This document shows, one piece after another, positions 13,047 through 24,754 of a DNA stretch of 64,000 nt. A program made the position numbers and the translations under genes. The notes beneath the pieces are model-generated. The model did not search any database. It was given only the letters and a program-made list of their open reading frames with translations, and was not told the DNA's origin. Positions within the stretch are counted from its first letter, which is position 1; every line of letters begins with the position of its first letter. This DNA comes from Glandiceps talaboti (taxonomy: Eukaryota > Hemichordata > Enteropneusta > Spengelidae). The stretch is taken from NCBI RefSeq assembly GCF_964340395.1, contig NC_135550.1:26236176-26300175 (forward strand). Reading direction: 5' to 3'.

Positions 13047-14828
13047 GTATGTGTTATACAGAAGATGTTTTCATGTTGTGACAGCAAATGTATGTGTTGT
13101 GTTTATATTCCTACTTTTAAAAATCAAGGGAAGAGAGAGCCAGTCAAGTCAGAAATAAAAACTAAACTGACATTTAAACCTTTTAATTCATGGCATGAAA
13201 CTGTAATCTACAATTATGATAATTATTCTTCTTTTGTTTACAAGCAGACATAAAAACTGCTAGCAAATTTTGCTACGATTAATTATTTATCTTCAGTATG
13301 ATTCTGTTCTGTAGATGTTTTCACCAGCTATGTATGGTAAGGAGTTCTTTCCAACCTGCTTAGTAGATGAGAATGGTAAACGAGCTGTCATTCTGCAATC
13401 AGATTCACCAAAAGATGTAGAAAACCACTTCCGTCAAGTTGTTATCCAAATGGGGTAATGAGTATAAATTAATGTCAGAACTGCATGACTTTTATATATA
13501 ATGAACAATTTAAAAAACGAACCCTGTCTTTAAAGAGATTTCAATGTTTAGTTACCAGAATAATCATAATGTATATATTAATTGTTATTCTATCTTTTCT
13601 CTGCTTATTATTCTTAAAAATCCAATTTTGTTGTGTGATTGTTAGCAAGTACCAAAATATCGCCATCCTTCAACTTCTGCAGCAGAAAGTAAAAGGGAAA
13701 ATACATAGACAGAAATGATATACTTAATTGGTATAATTTGAAGCTTTTTGAAAAGATTCATTTTTATTGGGTAGAAGTGAATATCGAAAACTTGAGACCA
13801 GTTGCCTGTAATGTTAATGATTTTAATAAAGAATTGTCATTTTCAATCAACTTGACCCTTCTGAAGATTTAATTAAGCCCACACAAGTTGCCAAAACTTT
13901 GAAATAATTCTTTGATTACCATGACTTATAACTTGTACATGCAGATGTAAAGGTGGACTGACACTAGGACTCACTAAGGAGGAAATCGACACAAAGACAG
14001 TATGGTATTCATTGAGCAGAGCTTATAGACTTGGACACGCTGTGCTGTGTGCCAGGAAAAACAAAACTAACCCAATTCAAACTATTCTACAACATGAAAA
14101 TGGAAAACTTCTCTTCAATGGAAAAGTAAGTACATTATTGATGTATGGTATTTGAATTTCTTTAGGATAACTATCATTAGTGTTAACAGTTTAAGATTAT
14201 ACTGTGAACTAAACAATTTTTGTTTAAGAGATTTTTTTTCTCATTTGGACAGATGTCTGATGTAAGTAGAGCAACTGAAGGTGGATTTAATAGAGGCAAA
14301 TTGACAGTAGAAGGATTTGGAGACTATGTTAATCAGAGATTGATGGTTGATTTCCAAAATGAGAACTTAATAGCAACACTGGTAGATGCAGATGGCAATA
14401 CAAAGGTATGTCAACTTATATTTTACATGTTAACGAAAGTCATGTTTGAATTAGGGTTTTTAGAATAATGGAAAACCCAACTTTTAGTCTCTGCTCCGGG
14501 ACTTTTAAAAGAAATTAAATAAGACTTAGTTTCAGTTTAAATGGTGTTCTTTACTTCTTATTATTGACAAGTATTTTCCTTCCTGTCAATGTAGGTTGTT
14601 GCCACTGTACCAGACCTCATATCTGTGGTTGACTTTGATTCTGGTGAACCAATACCTACGGATGAAGTAAAGTATGGTCTCCGTGTTGCTGTCCTGGCTA
14701 TTGCATCACCACCATTATTGAGAACACAGAGGGCACTAGAAGTGGTAGGGCCACAAGCCTTTGGTTACTCTGTTCCGTTCACTCCCATTGCTGATTATCA
14801 GTTACATGATCCAATACCAAGGAAGTAA
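1761..14828 (+). CDS. hydantoinase/oxoprolinase (HyuA)-DUF917 fusion protein, 17 exons
   Basis: Exons read as 1761-1950, 2276-2436, 3314-3490, 3757-3974, 4860-5040, 5775-5873, 8932-9162, 9609-9719, 10443-10661, 11391-11607, 11901-12144, 12300-12457, 12719-12954, 13315-13454, 13945-14125, 14253-14405 and 14595-14828. All have GT-AG borders and matching phases, and join to 3150 nt (1049 residues). Residues ~14-530 are hydantoinase/oxoprolinase-like: phosphate-binding motif GVDVGGTNTD, then IGTTHFVNAV, a second nucleotide motif IDIGGTTTDVG near residue 290, and GLGGGSHVC. Residues ~602-1049 are DUF917-like: AVGGGILGCGGGGNP, YMGAPLV, and DLPVVDADGMGRAFPELQ. DUF917 is, as I recall, now associated with S-methyl-thiohydantoin desulfurase. 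The family acts on cyclic amides such as hydantoins and 5-oxoproline, usually with ATP, so a cytosolic enzyme opening a (thio)hydantoin-like ring is a fair inference; the substrate is unknown. No signal peptide is seen. Residues ~560-600 form a low-complexity linker between the halves. ATG at 1761 is the first in frame before the GVDVGGT motif. Confidence 0.93.
2437..2785 (+). repeat. minisatellite starting exactly at a 5' splice site (intron 2)
   Basis: About ten units follow the end of exon 2. The first is 34 bp and most of the rest are 36 bp. Each contains CAGGTAGGTATACCATGG or a close variant, so each carries a copy of the exon-intron junction CAG|GTAGGT, followed by a CATATCTGAATGATGTAT stretch. 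The first unit straddles the real donor at 2437. Because the first spacing is 34 bp, using a later donor would shift the reading frame relative to exon 3. Confidence 0.9.
3984..4437. mobile_element. hairpin-ended repeat element, copy 1
   Basis: Lies in intron 4 of the hydantoinase gene. Begins TTTTAGCACAGCTGAACT, folds on itself (CTGAACT...AGTTCAG, then GTGCT) and ends near GTTGTGCTACAATGCCATTGG. A second copy with the same ends and the shared interior AAATTGTTCAAATCAAAATG lies at 32631-33078, and a third 3' end at about 49248-49285. The outer termini AGCACAGCTG/CAGTTGTGCT are near-complementary, as in a non-autonomous DNA transposon. There is no transposase. Confidence 0.6.
5487..5650. repeat. 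two-copy ~82-bp tandem duplication in intron 5
   Basis: Two adjacent copies begin with GTAAAGCAGTCATTGACAGC and end with AACAACTACTGTATTTTA. They differ at a few positions. No coding content. Confidence 0.8.
5874..8400 (+). repeat. 27-bp minisatellite, ~93 units, starting at the exon 6 splice donor
   Basis: Starts at the first intron base after exon 6. Every unit begins GTAAGTTTAC or GTAAGTTCAC and continues with A(A/G)GGAGATGATAAGG(G/A)A. GTAAGT is the perfect metazoan 5' splice consensus, so the array presents about 90 equally spaced potential donors. Unit length is 27 bp and exon 6 ends in phase 0. Read on from exon 6, the frame stays open until a stop near 8288 and encodes VSLQGDDKG-type nonamers. 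Exon 7 also starts in phase 0, so splicing from any of about 89 donors would be frame-neutral. Both strands are open simply because the unit lacks stops, so openness alone does not prove translation. Confidence 0.95.
8550..8812 (-). mobile_element. tRNA-derived SINE (minus strand) in intron 6
   Basis: Read on the minus strand, the head has TGGCTGAGTGG, fitting the RNA polymerase III A box (TRGCNNAGTGG). About 35 bases later comes GGTCGGGGTTTGATT, close to the B box GGTTCGANTCC. A central part follows (GGTTTTCCCTGAGTACTCC, then GGTTTCCTCC), and the 3' tail is made of AAAGATTATT-like repeats at 8550-8580. This is the layout of a tRNA-derived SINE. A second, diverged body copy lies at about 47670-47815. 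Confidence 0.75.
9275..9326. repeat. (GT)n microsatellite in intron 7
   Basis: Uninterrupted GT dinucleotides inside an intron of the hydantoinase gene. Confidence 0.95.
10180..10395. repeat. 27-bp minisatellite in intron 8
   Basis: About eight units of CTGACCTGGAATGACC followed by TATACCCCTAG, degenerating at the right end. The array stops about 50 bp before the acceptor of exon 9. Each unit ends CCCCTAG, which resembles a weak 3' splice site, but no function is evident. A (CA)n tract lies just upstream at about 10065-10090. Confidence 0.85.
13004..13046. repeat. (TCTG)n microsatellite in intron 13
   Basis: Tandem TCTG repeats shortly after the donor of exon 13. Confidence 0.9.
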
Positions 14829-14930
14829 AAACACTCTGCAAAGTGGGAATTAGCCTGTCAAAAGGTAGATTGGTACTGCCATCAAACCATCCAATACCTA
14901 GAGAAGTAAAGTACTCTCTATGGTGGGAAT
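14811..14930 (+). repeat. imperfect 80-bp duplication across the stop codon
   Basis: The last codons and stop of the hydantoinase gene (CCAATACCAAGGAAGTAA and then GTGGGAAT) recur about 80 bp downstream as CCAATACCTAGAGAAGTAAA and GTGGGAAT. The second copy lies in the 3' UTR. Confidence 0.7.
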
Positions 14931-15458
14931 AACAGATTTTGAGATTTGGAAATATCATCTTTAGAGTACCTTAATTCATGTGCATTTGTTGTTGGGGGAT
15001 GTGTATATTCTATGAAGACTTGTTTATAGAGCAATGTAACTACAACAGTGATAATACATTAGGATTTAACCACTTATGTATTATTTATCTAACTTTAGGG
15101 CATATTCATTCAATGTAGAAAAACGTTAAATACATTTGATTTTTTTCAATTTGATGATCTGCCTATGATAATACTTTGTATTAATTATGTAGTATTAGTC
15201 TATTCATTAGTAATGCTTTGATTTTCAAATACATATCAATAACCATATATGGTATTATTGATCACCTTGTCATTAGTAATGGTGTGTACTAAGTTTGGAT
15301 ATATTCTAAATACCAATGACATTCCACAAATTATTAATGTGGACATTTTGTAACATGTATCTTTAGCTACCTTTGAAAAAGGAGTCAAGTTTTATCTTAA
15401 TGTGTGATTTTTTTTATTTTTTTTTTATTATCTGATTATCATTTTATTTGTGTATGTA

Positions 15459-15500
<42 letters not shown>

Positions 15501-17587
15501 ATGTGTATGTATGTATGTATGTATGTATGTATGTATGTATGTATGTATGTATGTACCATGTATGTGTATTTATGTGTATGTGTATGTATGTATGTATGTA
15601 TGTATGTATGTATGTATGTATGTATGTATGTACCATGTATGTGTGTATTTATGTGTATGTGTATGTGTATATGTGTCTGTCTCTCTTTTGTCTCTGTCTA
15701 TGTATCTCTGTGTCTCTGTGTCTCTGTGTATGTATATACAGTGTATTCTCCAAGGATTCTTTATAGCAACCTGAGAAATAATGCTTACAGAGAGAAGAAC
15801 AATACATAGACAAATAAGAATTATCTTTGACTCAGTCATACAAATAACTACTGGTGTCTTTTCTTGGCTAAATCCACAATATGTCAGAATGACTTCGCAG
15901 AGGTAAATATAACTCAATTGTCCAAACCCACACAAACAATCATGTTAGCAACCACCTGTCACATACACATTCTAAACTTGATTTGTCAGGTTGCACAATC
16001 TCAACATACCTTAGAGGCAATACAGTATATAATACATTAATGTCTCCTTGAAACATTGAAGTACTTAGACAGCTTTATTAGAAAATTATTTTGTTTGTAT
16101 GTATTATAAACTAGCTAATATATGTAACCAGGGTTAGGTTGGAATTGTACTGTAAACAACTTTTAAAATATCTTTGAACAGATCACAATCTTACAGTACT
16201 GTAAATCCATTTTAAGTGGTGTATAATTCTACAGGTTGTACCGAGTGATTTGTAGAAAATTTTGTCTTGAAGAAAACAGGCGAGTGTCAGGAGAGTTGCA
16301 ATCCTCTGTACTGTTGCATACATTTTACATGCATATTGATATCTGAAGTGAAGACTTGTGGTCACATTGTAAGATATAATATGTTTTATAACATCTAGTT
16401 AATTCAGTTACTCAAGGTATAACAGTTACTTCAAGGAAAGACATGGTCTGAATGTTGTGACCATATGAGTATGGAGAATAATTTCTATTTCAGGAAGTGA
16501 CTTGTTCAAATTACCAGGAAACTAATTCTAGCTTAGTACTGTGAACATAAGTATTTTTTGGACTTCAAAGTTTTAGTAGAAACACAATCTTCCAACTTTT
16601 AGCACCAATTCATTTTGGAGAATAAAGAGGGAAGAATTGTAGCTATGCCTCATCTATCGCCATGTCAGGTGGCAGTGTAATTTACTTCTGATAAGATAAG
16701 ACTTGCCTCTGTCAACAGCTCTAAATTACATGCACCAAATTACTCACTTTTTAAAGTAATTTCACTTTCATACTGTGGTTTATTTTTGGTGTAAACATTC
16801 GAAGTAAGCTGAGGTGAGTTCAGAACCAAAATACATATGTTCACAGCATTTTGAAAATATACATATCAAATTATTTAGGGTGAAAATATATTAAAATTAT
16901 GATACAAACTTATGATTCACATAGTTGCACAATGAAACAAGTCATATATGAAATTCAAAATGTGTACTCTATCAATCACATTGTTCAAAATTAGAAGATC
17001 TAGAAAATACTGCTGGGGTTTCTGGAAATGAAGGCACATATTAAGGTGTGCATATTTTTAATGTACAAATAATGGCAGAAATAAAGATATATATGTTCTT
17101 TTGTAGCAAGGATTGTGCTATAGTGTATGGATTTTTTGTAAATATTCTTACGGCCTAGTTGAACGTTTATGTTCAAATAAAAAGATATTGCACAAATAAA
17201 ATAGCATGGAAAACCACATTTGATTAAAATTTCAAACAACTTTTCTTTCATACTTGACTAAAGTATAACCAGTTAATCCAGTATGAACCACACAAAGTAG
17301 ATGATAATTCATGATCTGTGTCATGTTACATGTAACCATCTACATGCTGTTAGTTCTTGAGATGGGAGTCAAGTTTTTATACCTGTTTATGAGGAGTATT
17401 TCTGATTAGAGTTTCTCACAAGTTTTGTGTTGTGTGATACATAGTCCTCTCCCACCCCATATTGCTACAAAGTCGACCCCCCCCTCCCTTTGCACAGTCA
17501 ACTGTAATCACATGAATTGCACTGGGTAAAAATGTTGACTTTGGTGTACTGTTTGTGGATCATAGAATGATTGTGAAGTCTTGCAGT
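14931..17587. other. 3' flank and intergenic region, no gene seen
   Basis: AT-rich sequence after the hydantoinase gene and before the 3' end of the minus-strand membrane protein gene. Apart from the microsatellite at 15452-15735 I see no conserved coding stretch, RNA gene or mobile element. Part of it is presumably 3' UTR of both flanking genes. Confidence 0.6.
15452..15735. repeat. compound (GT)n / (GTAT)n microsatellite
   Basis: GT dinucleotides followed by two long (GTAT)n blocks separated by a short GTACCATGTATGTG segment, ending in TCTCTGTG repeats. All apparent reading frames here are repeat artefacts. Confidence 0.95.
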
Positions 17588-20500
17588 CTACAAAAAGGCA
17601 CTGTTTTTGACCCCAAGTTGCCAGTTCTGTTTCCTCCACAGCATACCACTGTCAGCATGTGCAAATCCACTTTCTAGGCTGTCGACGTCTTCCTGTCTAG
17701 AACTTGAAGGGTTTGTATTCAGGGGAAAGTCTTCCTGTATATTGCCATTGTTTTGCGAGTCGTTCAATGTCCTGGAGTTCTTCGATTGGTGTCTGTTATC
17801 TGACTTGTCCACGATTCCACCGTCACTCTTGCCATTACCTTGAAAGTGTGGTGTGTCTAGATCGTTCATCATACCACTACCACGGCCATTCTTTGATGAT
17901 GACGTATTTTCCTGAAAGCGAGCATACGTATACAATTGAAGCATTCTGAAAACTGTCCCAATCAATGTATTGATTTCAGTACAGTAAGGTTATAGGCCCA
18001 CACAGCAAATGGTATTACAAACACTTCACTTCATAGAAGGAGATGCCAGTCCATTTTTCATTGCAAACTAAATAGATGAAGCTATTAAATAACAGCTTTG
18101 ATGAAGATATTTTCTGCAAGGATGGAAGCTATTCAGAGTGAACTGCTGTAATTTTACACTCCCATAACTAATTATCATTAATAACCCTTAACCTTCAAGA
18201 ATCTATGACCAATAAACGAAACAACTGTTTTACTGTTGGAAAGTCTAGTCGGGATCACAGATGCACATAACGATCATTTAATATAATACTGTTCGTCATC
18301 TATTTAATCACGTGACTGTTTATTCTCAGCATGTTACTACAAAGTACATCAACGGTCGGACAAAATGTAGTTAATGCTGACAACCCTTTATTGTTAAATG
18401 TAAAGTGCAATTCGATTAGCAAGACAAAAAGTTATAATACCCGTTAATAAAATTTCGCCTATTCTGATCGACAGGCTTTTTACTTGTCTGTGGTTTAACA
18501 AAACGTGAAGAACCCTATTAACATGTCGGTGATATGTTACCGTTGGTTGTCTGAGGATGCCATTGAACAAGATAGAGGCCTTGCTTCACATCATCAGTTA
18601 TCCAGGTCGTAACTTACTAAAGTCTAGTCTAATATACCTTAGACAAACAACACTGGGGTCACATAATGATACCTGTGGTGTATATATAATAGCCATGTCC
18701 TCATCTGATTCGGTTCGAATTAGAAGTAAACTGGTCCAGATCATTTTAATCCGCATCGAAGTCACTTTACGTCCACACTAAAAAACTGAAAGATGGATTC
18801 GATCGAAATGTATACGAATGTACAATTTGTTACCTGATCAGACAATGATGAATCTGTAGGGTTGAATATCGGGTTATCCATCTTCATACCATTGTCGACA
18901 TCGGTATGGTTTGTAGCAATGGTCGTGGATATATCATCACTGCCAGCAGCGTACAGATGTGATCGTTTCACCACTTTCGTCCTGGTAATAAAACAAAATA
19001 TAGATCAGTGACCATCCACGAAACATGCTAGGAAACACTCCAAAACAATGATAATGTGACTTCTAGTGTAGTCGCTCTTTTCAACTCTAAAGATGTCCAA
19101 CTTACTAGTACATCCAAACTATGACGAAACAGTACACACGATAATGTTTGCCGCATTGAGTACATATACATATATATCACAAAATGTTTACAACCCGAAT
19201 GTATATCGTACAGACCTCAATCATAAGGTCACATGTACAATCTCCAGTCTGTAAAACGTTTATATTCGGACTACAAACTTCAAGGTTAATTTTGCATGGG
19301 ATTATCATTTTATCGATCAAAAATATATTATTATAATGTATGGATAACAAAATATCGATATAAAAATATCAGCGTTTCATTTATAAAGCAAACTACTTGT
19401 AGGCCTATATAGATTCTAAAATAGGTATTACGTCAGTTATTAATATACTTACTGTTTGCTGTTTTTACAACGTCGATATATAATAATTATAAGAATAACG
19501 ACTAACGTAATAACTACAGCTCCTGCTAGAATTGCCGCTGCGATTATAAAGGCTTTCCAACTCATCATCATTGTATCACCTATTAGGAAACAAAATACTT
19601 TGTCAAAGTCTGAAAGGAAATCTACTATGGTGGAAGTATTTGCCAGTGTACTTGATTTTTGCACAGCTTGAATACCACGTCGGACTGGCGCCTGCTTACG
19701 TTAATTTTAAAACAGACGAGCTGAGGAGATGTAAAGTTATCATGGTCTCTCTCTCTCATGATTTCACGTAGGTGACTCTAACTTTTACATTTCATCAGAT
19801 TTCATCAGATTACATCTAACATTGAAATAATAGTGATCAACAGGTGGTTGGTATTTGTTACTCCGTACCTGAACCAGGTGGTCGTGGAAGGTCGAATTTT
19901 GGCAGTTCACCGCTACACGTACATGATAATGATGACTGACTTCTGCCGCCACTGGAACACCAATTTGTTGTCATGACAACAGCTAATGATACAAAGTCGT
20001 CGAGTATCTATGGAAGACACGAAATTCAAACGAGTTTTTACATGCAAGTTGTTTCATGCACTCTCAGAGTTAACTTAATGTATCTTACTTTCAAACATAC
20101 TGTTGTTTTTGGCTTGCATCGTGATTTACCCTGACTCTCCTCCCACACGCAATTCACGAGTGTATTCGGTCAGAAAAAAAGTCTCCAAATAGTCAGCGTT
20201 TCCTGTTAAATTATTTTGTATATTTGCCAAGATTTATAGTGAAATAAAAATAACGTTAAAGATAAGTTAAACTACAGCGAAATAGGTTTATATCTTTGAA
20301 CTATTGATATTTAAGCGACTAATATTGTTAGACGCCATACTATTTCATAGGGACATAGTCACTCACAGACTGATTAACAAAGGGATGCGCCGGTGACTCC
20401 ATTCTTTACCAAGCAGACTCGTCTCATCCAGACAAAACGATTACAACTGGTCTCACATAACTGTTACAAATTGGTGAAAGGTTTGACCACAAAATTTTAT

Positions 20501-21261
20501 AAAATACCAGAATTTCGTACATTAAATAACGACCGTTTATCACATACGGCTATTATAACTTGAGAGTTGAATGTAGATTGTCTTAATGTCTTAATTTAGT
20601 GTTGTCTGTATCCCTAGCCTTCACTAAACGTCGAGTTGAGCGAATCTAATATGAATGTTCGTATACATGATGTAACAAGACGAACGATTGACTGATAAAT
20701 GAGAGACTAGTTGAAATATTTGATGAGCGAACGAATCGTACGGTTGAAGTAAAGCAAATTCATTGACACTGAAATAAAACGGAAGGGTTAAACCATGTGT
20801 TACCGGTAGCTGCATTAAATTATTTATAATGCCGTCCACGTTTTCAATTAGTCACTGCTCATTATCCGATACACCTGTCCTGGTAGTCATACATCTAATG
20901 TTGGTGTCAAGGTACTGAATCAAAAGTGGGTTACAGTGCTGGTTGATATTATGGCAATTTTATTGAGAAAAAAATTTGTAATATTGTAATTTTGAAGAGT
21001 GTGATGTATTGTACAGTATGTGTTTATAAATGATCCACCTGAAAAAATATATACCATTGCCAAAACCGACACCGAGAAAAACTACAAAATGGTAGAAACA
21101 GTATTACATTCATGTAAACAGTATAATAAAACAAACATTGTCGACACACCCATATCCTAACAATAGCCGTCGTGATGGGTAAAAGTGAACGCCATATAAT
21201 ATCACATTCACAGTAACATGTGGTGATGCAGATTTCAAATGATCTAAACATCACTTACCAT
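17588..21261 (-). CDS. single-pass membrane protein with NPIF motif (paralogue A)
   Basis: Coding exons on the minus strand: 21261-21259 (the ATG is the last codon of the exon), 20007-19869, 19579-19453, 18981-18834 and 17911-17588. All have GT-AG borders and agreeing phases; total 246 residues. The short N-terminal segment has Cys-rich CSSGGRSQSSLSCTCSGE and then prolines. A ~25-residue hydrophobic helix (from FIIAAAILAGAVVI) is followed by IYRRCKNSK, a positive stop-transfer giving an extracellular N terminus. The cytoplasmic tail is Ser/Asn/Asp-rich with DNPIFNPTD and ends in DSGMLWRKQNW. No cleavable signal peptide is evident, so a signal-anchor topology is likely. NPxF/NPxY motifs can bind PTB-domain adaptors; that role here is inference. 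A start at the internal MTTNWC would give a shorter form. Family not recognised. Confidence 0.7.
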
Positions 21262-23464
21262 GTATATTTCAAACACAATTTATTCCTCTGTGTCTTTCTG
21301 TAAACCAGTTTCGCAGTTATCAACTCCCTTGACAGATGAAATGCAATCAAATGATGGAGGTATGTGATGGCGAAATTGTAATTCCAAATAGGTTTATGTT
21401 GGTAGCTGCAGCTGTAACTTAACTACGTGGATGATGGCGTTTTATGCACTCTGTGCGATGTGTCTTTGTTGTGGGTTACACTCTCCACTGACCTAGACGT
21501 CGGAATAGTGAACTCTATCTGGCCGCTCTGTTATATGGCATTGACATTCACGTGAATCTTTCCTGTCAAGCAGCTGTTCTCCTCTCACCTTGATCGTACA
21601 TATATCATATAGCAATATTGAAGGGAGAGTACATATATATACATATTAATATGTACATCGAGCAGGTGACGTCATAAGATCTATTCATTTACATGTGGGG
21701 GTGATAGCAACACATGTCGGTGGGTGTACGTATTGAAGATTAAATTCTCAGTATTCCGCCAACAACTTCCCGGGTCACTTGAGTTCAACTATTGTTTAAA
21801 TTGAATACTCGGAAAGTATAACTTGTAATGATCAGGTCGTGGTTTTATCGGAATGTATGACGAATATTGCTTTACCTGGTGTGAAAATGAAATGGATAGA
21901 CCGTTTTCCAACCGCCATATGTTTGTTATGTCATAGATTCCCCATACCCCAAAGTCGTTGAAAAGCCACCTAAACAACCCCCGAGTCAGTTCAATACAGT
22001 ACATTTATATTAGATAGGGACATTCATTGATTACATTTTTTTCTTGAAAAGGAGATTATATTTTGATTTTTGAGTAAATCAGCATCGACCACTTTATAAC
22101 GATGATTACACTTTTTGTTTTAAGAATATAGTTATTCAAGATCCAATAAGCCTTAGTTTTTAGTTTTTCTTTGCAACCCAAAATAGTCATAACAAATCTT
22201 GTACCATGAAAGGTTACTCAATAAACTAAAGTAGCTTCGGGTCTGGTTTCGATATTTTATTAACCATATATAGTGCAGTATGTCGTTTCGATGAATACCG
22301 GTACCAACTTTCTATTGGTTCTACTCATTTGCAAACACATAGTCATTCTTACGACGAATTTAACAGTTTATGATACTGTAGACCTTGGGCTCAAGCATGT
22401 AAAGTGACGCTGCTGACTGACCGTCTAGTTGATAAACTATAACAGAACCAAATACCAATCAGTAACACTGAAGTAAAGCACTTTTTCTATGTGCTACACT
22501 CGTTTATGGCATTCATATCAAGTATAAAATTATACAGTTTCAATTGGTATATTTACAAGCCCAGCATGTGACCTTTCTTATATAGTCAATTAGCAAATGA
22601 AACAGTATACTTTTACACTTGATATGGATGATATAAACTATAGGAGTACATACAGAAAATGCTTTACTTTGGTGTTATGGCTTGTACTAGTACTGCACAT
22701 CTGTATGCATTGACCTTCTTTTAAATACACACGAAAACAACGAACTATGTAGTACGTGGTGTCCAAGATCAATTTTCTCAGTGTTTGTGAAATGGTAGAC
22801 CTGGTTCCCGTCAACTCGTTGATTTCCGTCCGACGGCTGTGTAAATTTCCTACTTCCAGAAACCCTACCCAATGTATACTTCACCCATTCTACCACTATT
22901 TTAAAGGAAACTCGTATGTGGATGCATTGGCATTGTACAGAAGGTGTACATTCGATTAAATCGGGATTGGAATGACGATTTCTCACGATGGGGTGTGACT
23001 ACCCCGACAATAAACCCTTTCCCTTCCACGTGTTGATTTTTGAAAACATGAACTATTTTCTTTGTTGAAATTTGTCTACTGGAAAATCAGAAAAGAAACT
23101 TTGGTCTGTAACCTTATCTATTCATGTCTTGATTTATCGCCTGACTTTCAGCGTATTTCATGTACATGTGGTCTTTAGGAGTATGAGAACGTGTGGGAAT
23201 TTACTGTTTGGATTCAAGTTTGTTCAGAAGCTTAAGACAATTGCGGTATTTTACTGATTCTAATTCATGTTGGCCTTTGACTCTAAGCATGAGTAAATAC
23301 TAACTATGTGGTATCACAGGCAGTTTGTAAAGTATGTGATCTGAAATTTCACTGTTGTGAGTTATGTTTTACTTCCTATTACAATACCCTGAATTTCTCT
23401 CTGTTTACCAAGTAAATAAAGACATCTTGTATTATTTCACTCTTACCTCATTCCCTTACACACG

Positions 23465-23502
<38 letters not shown>

Positions 23503-23517
23503 AAGACAGACAGACAG

Positions 23518-23549
<32 letters not shown>

Positions 23550-24754
23550 ATATTCCGATGCACACAGATAGACCATAGTGGAGTCTAATCCAGTCGCTGC
23601 TCATGTGTTGAGCGTATTATAAAAACCGAAACAACGTACACCTGAATCTTTCAGACTAAGATAGACCCTATCGTCATATCATCATATTACATAGAAAATA
23701 CTCTTTATTTGATTCTACTTACTTTCGCAAGGTCTTGGTTCTCAATAGATGAAAATAATGAGTATGAAAGTTACAACTGGGCAGTACAAAAATCGCCTGC
23801 TGAGATTTCAACATCTCTCATCATGTTATAGAAGGAGAGAGTTCATAAAACTTGAAAATACACCATCGTCGAGTCGTTACAATCGCAAGGTATTGAATGA
23901 CAAGTTTCTAAAATATGGACGGCTATATTGAAAGAATACTAAGCTGGAGATTTATATTAAAGTTAAAAGGAAAAAGAAGATTTGTAGGGATAAACGAAGA
24001 CATTTGATGAGTTGAAATTATTTGAAGACAAGTGATTTATACAACGTTACACTTGTTAAAGCTATTAGAAAATATACGACCGTCTCTATATTGCTGTCAA
24101 AAAATATCAAACGGTTGAAACTAGGTCATGGAACTGAAGACAAAAACTAGTAGTATAGTACTGCCACTAAGGGCGTCCTATATATGTTTTGTGTGATAAC
24201 ACAAAATTAACATAATCCACTCTTCAGCTGTGCACCGTGATGGTAAGAATGTCACACCTGTAACATTGTTCTGTATAATCACCTGACAATAACTGATTTT
24301 ACAATATTACATAATTGTTGTGTATACAACAAACTATTAACTGGTCCTGCAGTGTTCACATATATGTAATAAACTTACTAATAATATCAAATACTGAACA
24401 CGTTTCCATGGAGATTGAAATTCTCCATTAAACTAACCAAGCTTAAGATAAAACAATACTGGAATCAAATTTTGAAGACTTGTACATCCCTGTCTAGCAA
24501 TAGAGTGGTTTCAAAGATACTTTTCCTGATTATGAAAGTAAATCTGTCAACATGGCAGCGTTGTGTCGTAAATTCGTTTAATATTGCAGTATTTCGGGAA
24601 ACCCCATACACTGATTACTAATTTTAATAAAAATAAAACTGCGTTGTGACTACTGGTAATTTTCTATGGTGAAAAATACTGCGTAAGTTGAGATTGCCAT
24701 ATCCTTGAGTCAATATACTTTTAAAAGACTCATAAAACGTGTTAGTTTAGGGTT
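21262..24754. other. intergenic region between the two membrane protein genes
   Basis: AT-rich unique sequence with a (GACA)n/(CA)n microsatellite at about 23463-23548. The right part should include the 3' UTR of paralogue B and the left part the 5' UTR and promoter of paralogue A. No further gene could be supported. Confidence 0.55.
23463..23548. repeat. (GACA)n-(CA)n microsatellite
   Basis: Tandem GACA units pass directly into CA dinucleotides. Confidence 0.95.

Noticed and set aside
15404-15935. Cys/Val/Tyr-rich frames over GT and GTAT repeats
   Set aside because: Microsatellite translation artefacts; the same applies at 25.8-26.1, 35.1-35.5 and 53.8-54.0 kb.
22687-22986. 99-codon minus-strand frame between the two membrane protein genes
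   Set aside because: No hydrophobic segment, motif or splice signal matching the neighbouring paralogues.
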